From NCBI GenBank assembly GCA_934668515.1, contig CAKUNS010000036.1, forward strand, positions 1 through 14,040: a stretch of 14,040 nt of DNA, read 5' to 3'. The notes under the pieces were generated by a model. The model had not been told where the DNA came from, searched no databases, and worked only from the letters and a program-made list of their open reading frames with translations. This document shows, piece by piece, positions 13,895-14,040 of this stretch. Position 1 is the first letter of the stretch, and the number at the start of each line of letters is the position of its first letter. Position numbers and translations under genes: made by a program. The stretch comes from an uncultured Eggerthellaceae bacterium (GTDB taxonomy: Bacteria; Actinomycetota; Coriobacteriia; Coriobacteriales; Eggerthellaceae).

Positions 13895-14040
13895 TGAAGC
13901 TTTCCTTTTCTACCCGCGGTTGGGCCGACCATTTTTGGGACGAGCTGGTAAGCACCGCCCTCGAAATGGACTTCTCGGGCATCGAGATCCACAACCCGCT
14001 GATCAATGAAGCATTCACTGGCAAGGGCGCTCCCCTTGAC
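13894..14040 (+). CDS. Xylose-isomerase-like TIM-barrel protein, N-terminal part (3' end outside window)
   Basis: The first 49 codons are present and open at the window edge. MKLSFSTRGWADHFWDELV followed by ALEMDFSGIEIHN matches the first strand, helix and second strand of the sugar phosphate isomerase/epimerase (AP endonuclease 2-like) TIM barrel, where the glutamate of GIEIH is commonly near the metal site. The ATG overlaps the stop codon of the LeuA-like gene (TAATG), so expression is coupled and a joint function is likely. The C-terminus, and whether further domains follow, cannot be seen. Confidence 0.75.
   Translation, partial: MKLSFSTRGWADHFWDELVSTALEMDFSGIEIHNPLINEAFTGKGAPLD

Overview
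The window looks like chromosome of a Gram-positive, moderate-GC bacterium. My best guess is a gut or oral member of the Coriobacteriia (Eggerthellales). This is inference from a sortase-anchored surface protein, a lipoprotein, a YycJ-type MBL hydrolase, SulP and TrmO gene styles, strong AGGAGG-type ribosome binding sites and GC-rich third codon positions. No rRNA or tRNA gene, CRISPR array or intact insertion sequence was found.

Left end (1-1000): the 3' part of a DUF3800 gene, a short stretch rich in RNA-like hairpins, and a decayed C-terminal fragment of an IS3-family transposase. A strong terminator separates this scarred region from the next gene.

Surface module (1000-4610, minus strand): a 1067-residue secreted adhesin-like protein. 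It has a signal peptide, three beta-helix-type repeats, an InlB-type repeat, an Asn/Gly-rich wall-spanning stretch and a LAETG sorting signal. A run of nine G right after the signal peptide could switch the gene on and off by slippage. Upstream lies a 40-codon gene with its own RBS and terminator. Both genes are preceded by the same palindrome, TGTTGYGCAACA, which suggests a shared regulator.

Middle (4610-10200): a stand-alone MerR-type DNA-binding protein with a perfect 19-bp dyad in front of it; a YycJ/WalJ-like MBL-fold hydrolase; an orphan lipoprotein; an ECF sigma factor overlapping a membrane protein that is probably its anti-sigma; the tRNA modification enzyme TrmO; and a DUF192 protein. 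A hairpin terminator ends the sigma/anti-sigma operon before the lipoprotein gene.

Right end (10200-14040, plus strand): a SulP anion transporter with a STAS domain, then a two-gene operon open at the window edge. Its first gene has the full architecture of 2-isopropylmalate/homocitrate synthases but has lost the catalytic and metal-binding signature residues. Its second gene overlaps it by one base and starts a xylose-isomerase-like TIM-barrel protein. This pair is the best candidate for an undescribed system here.
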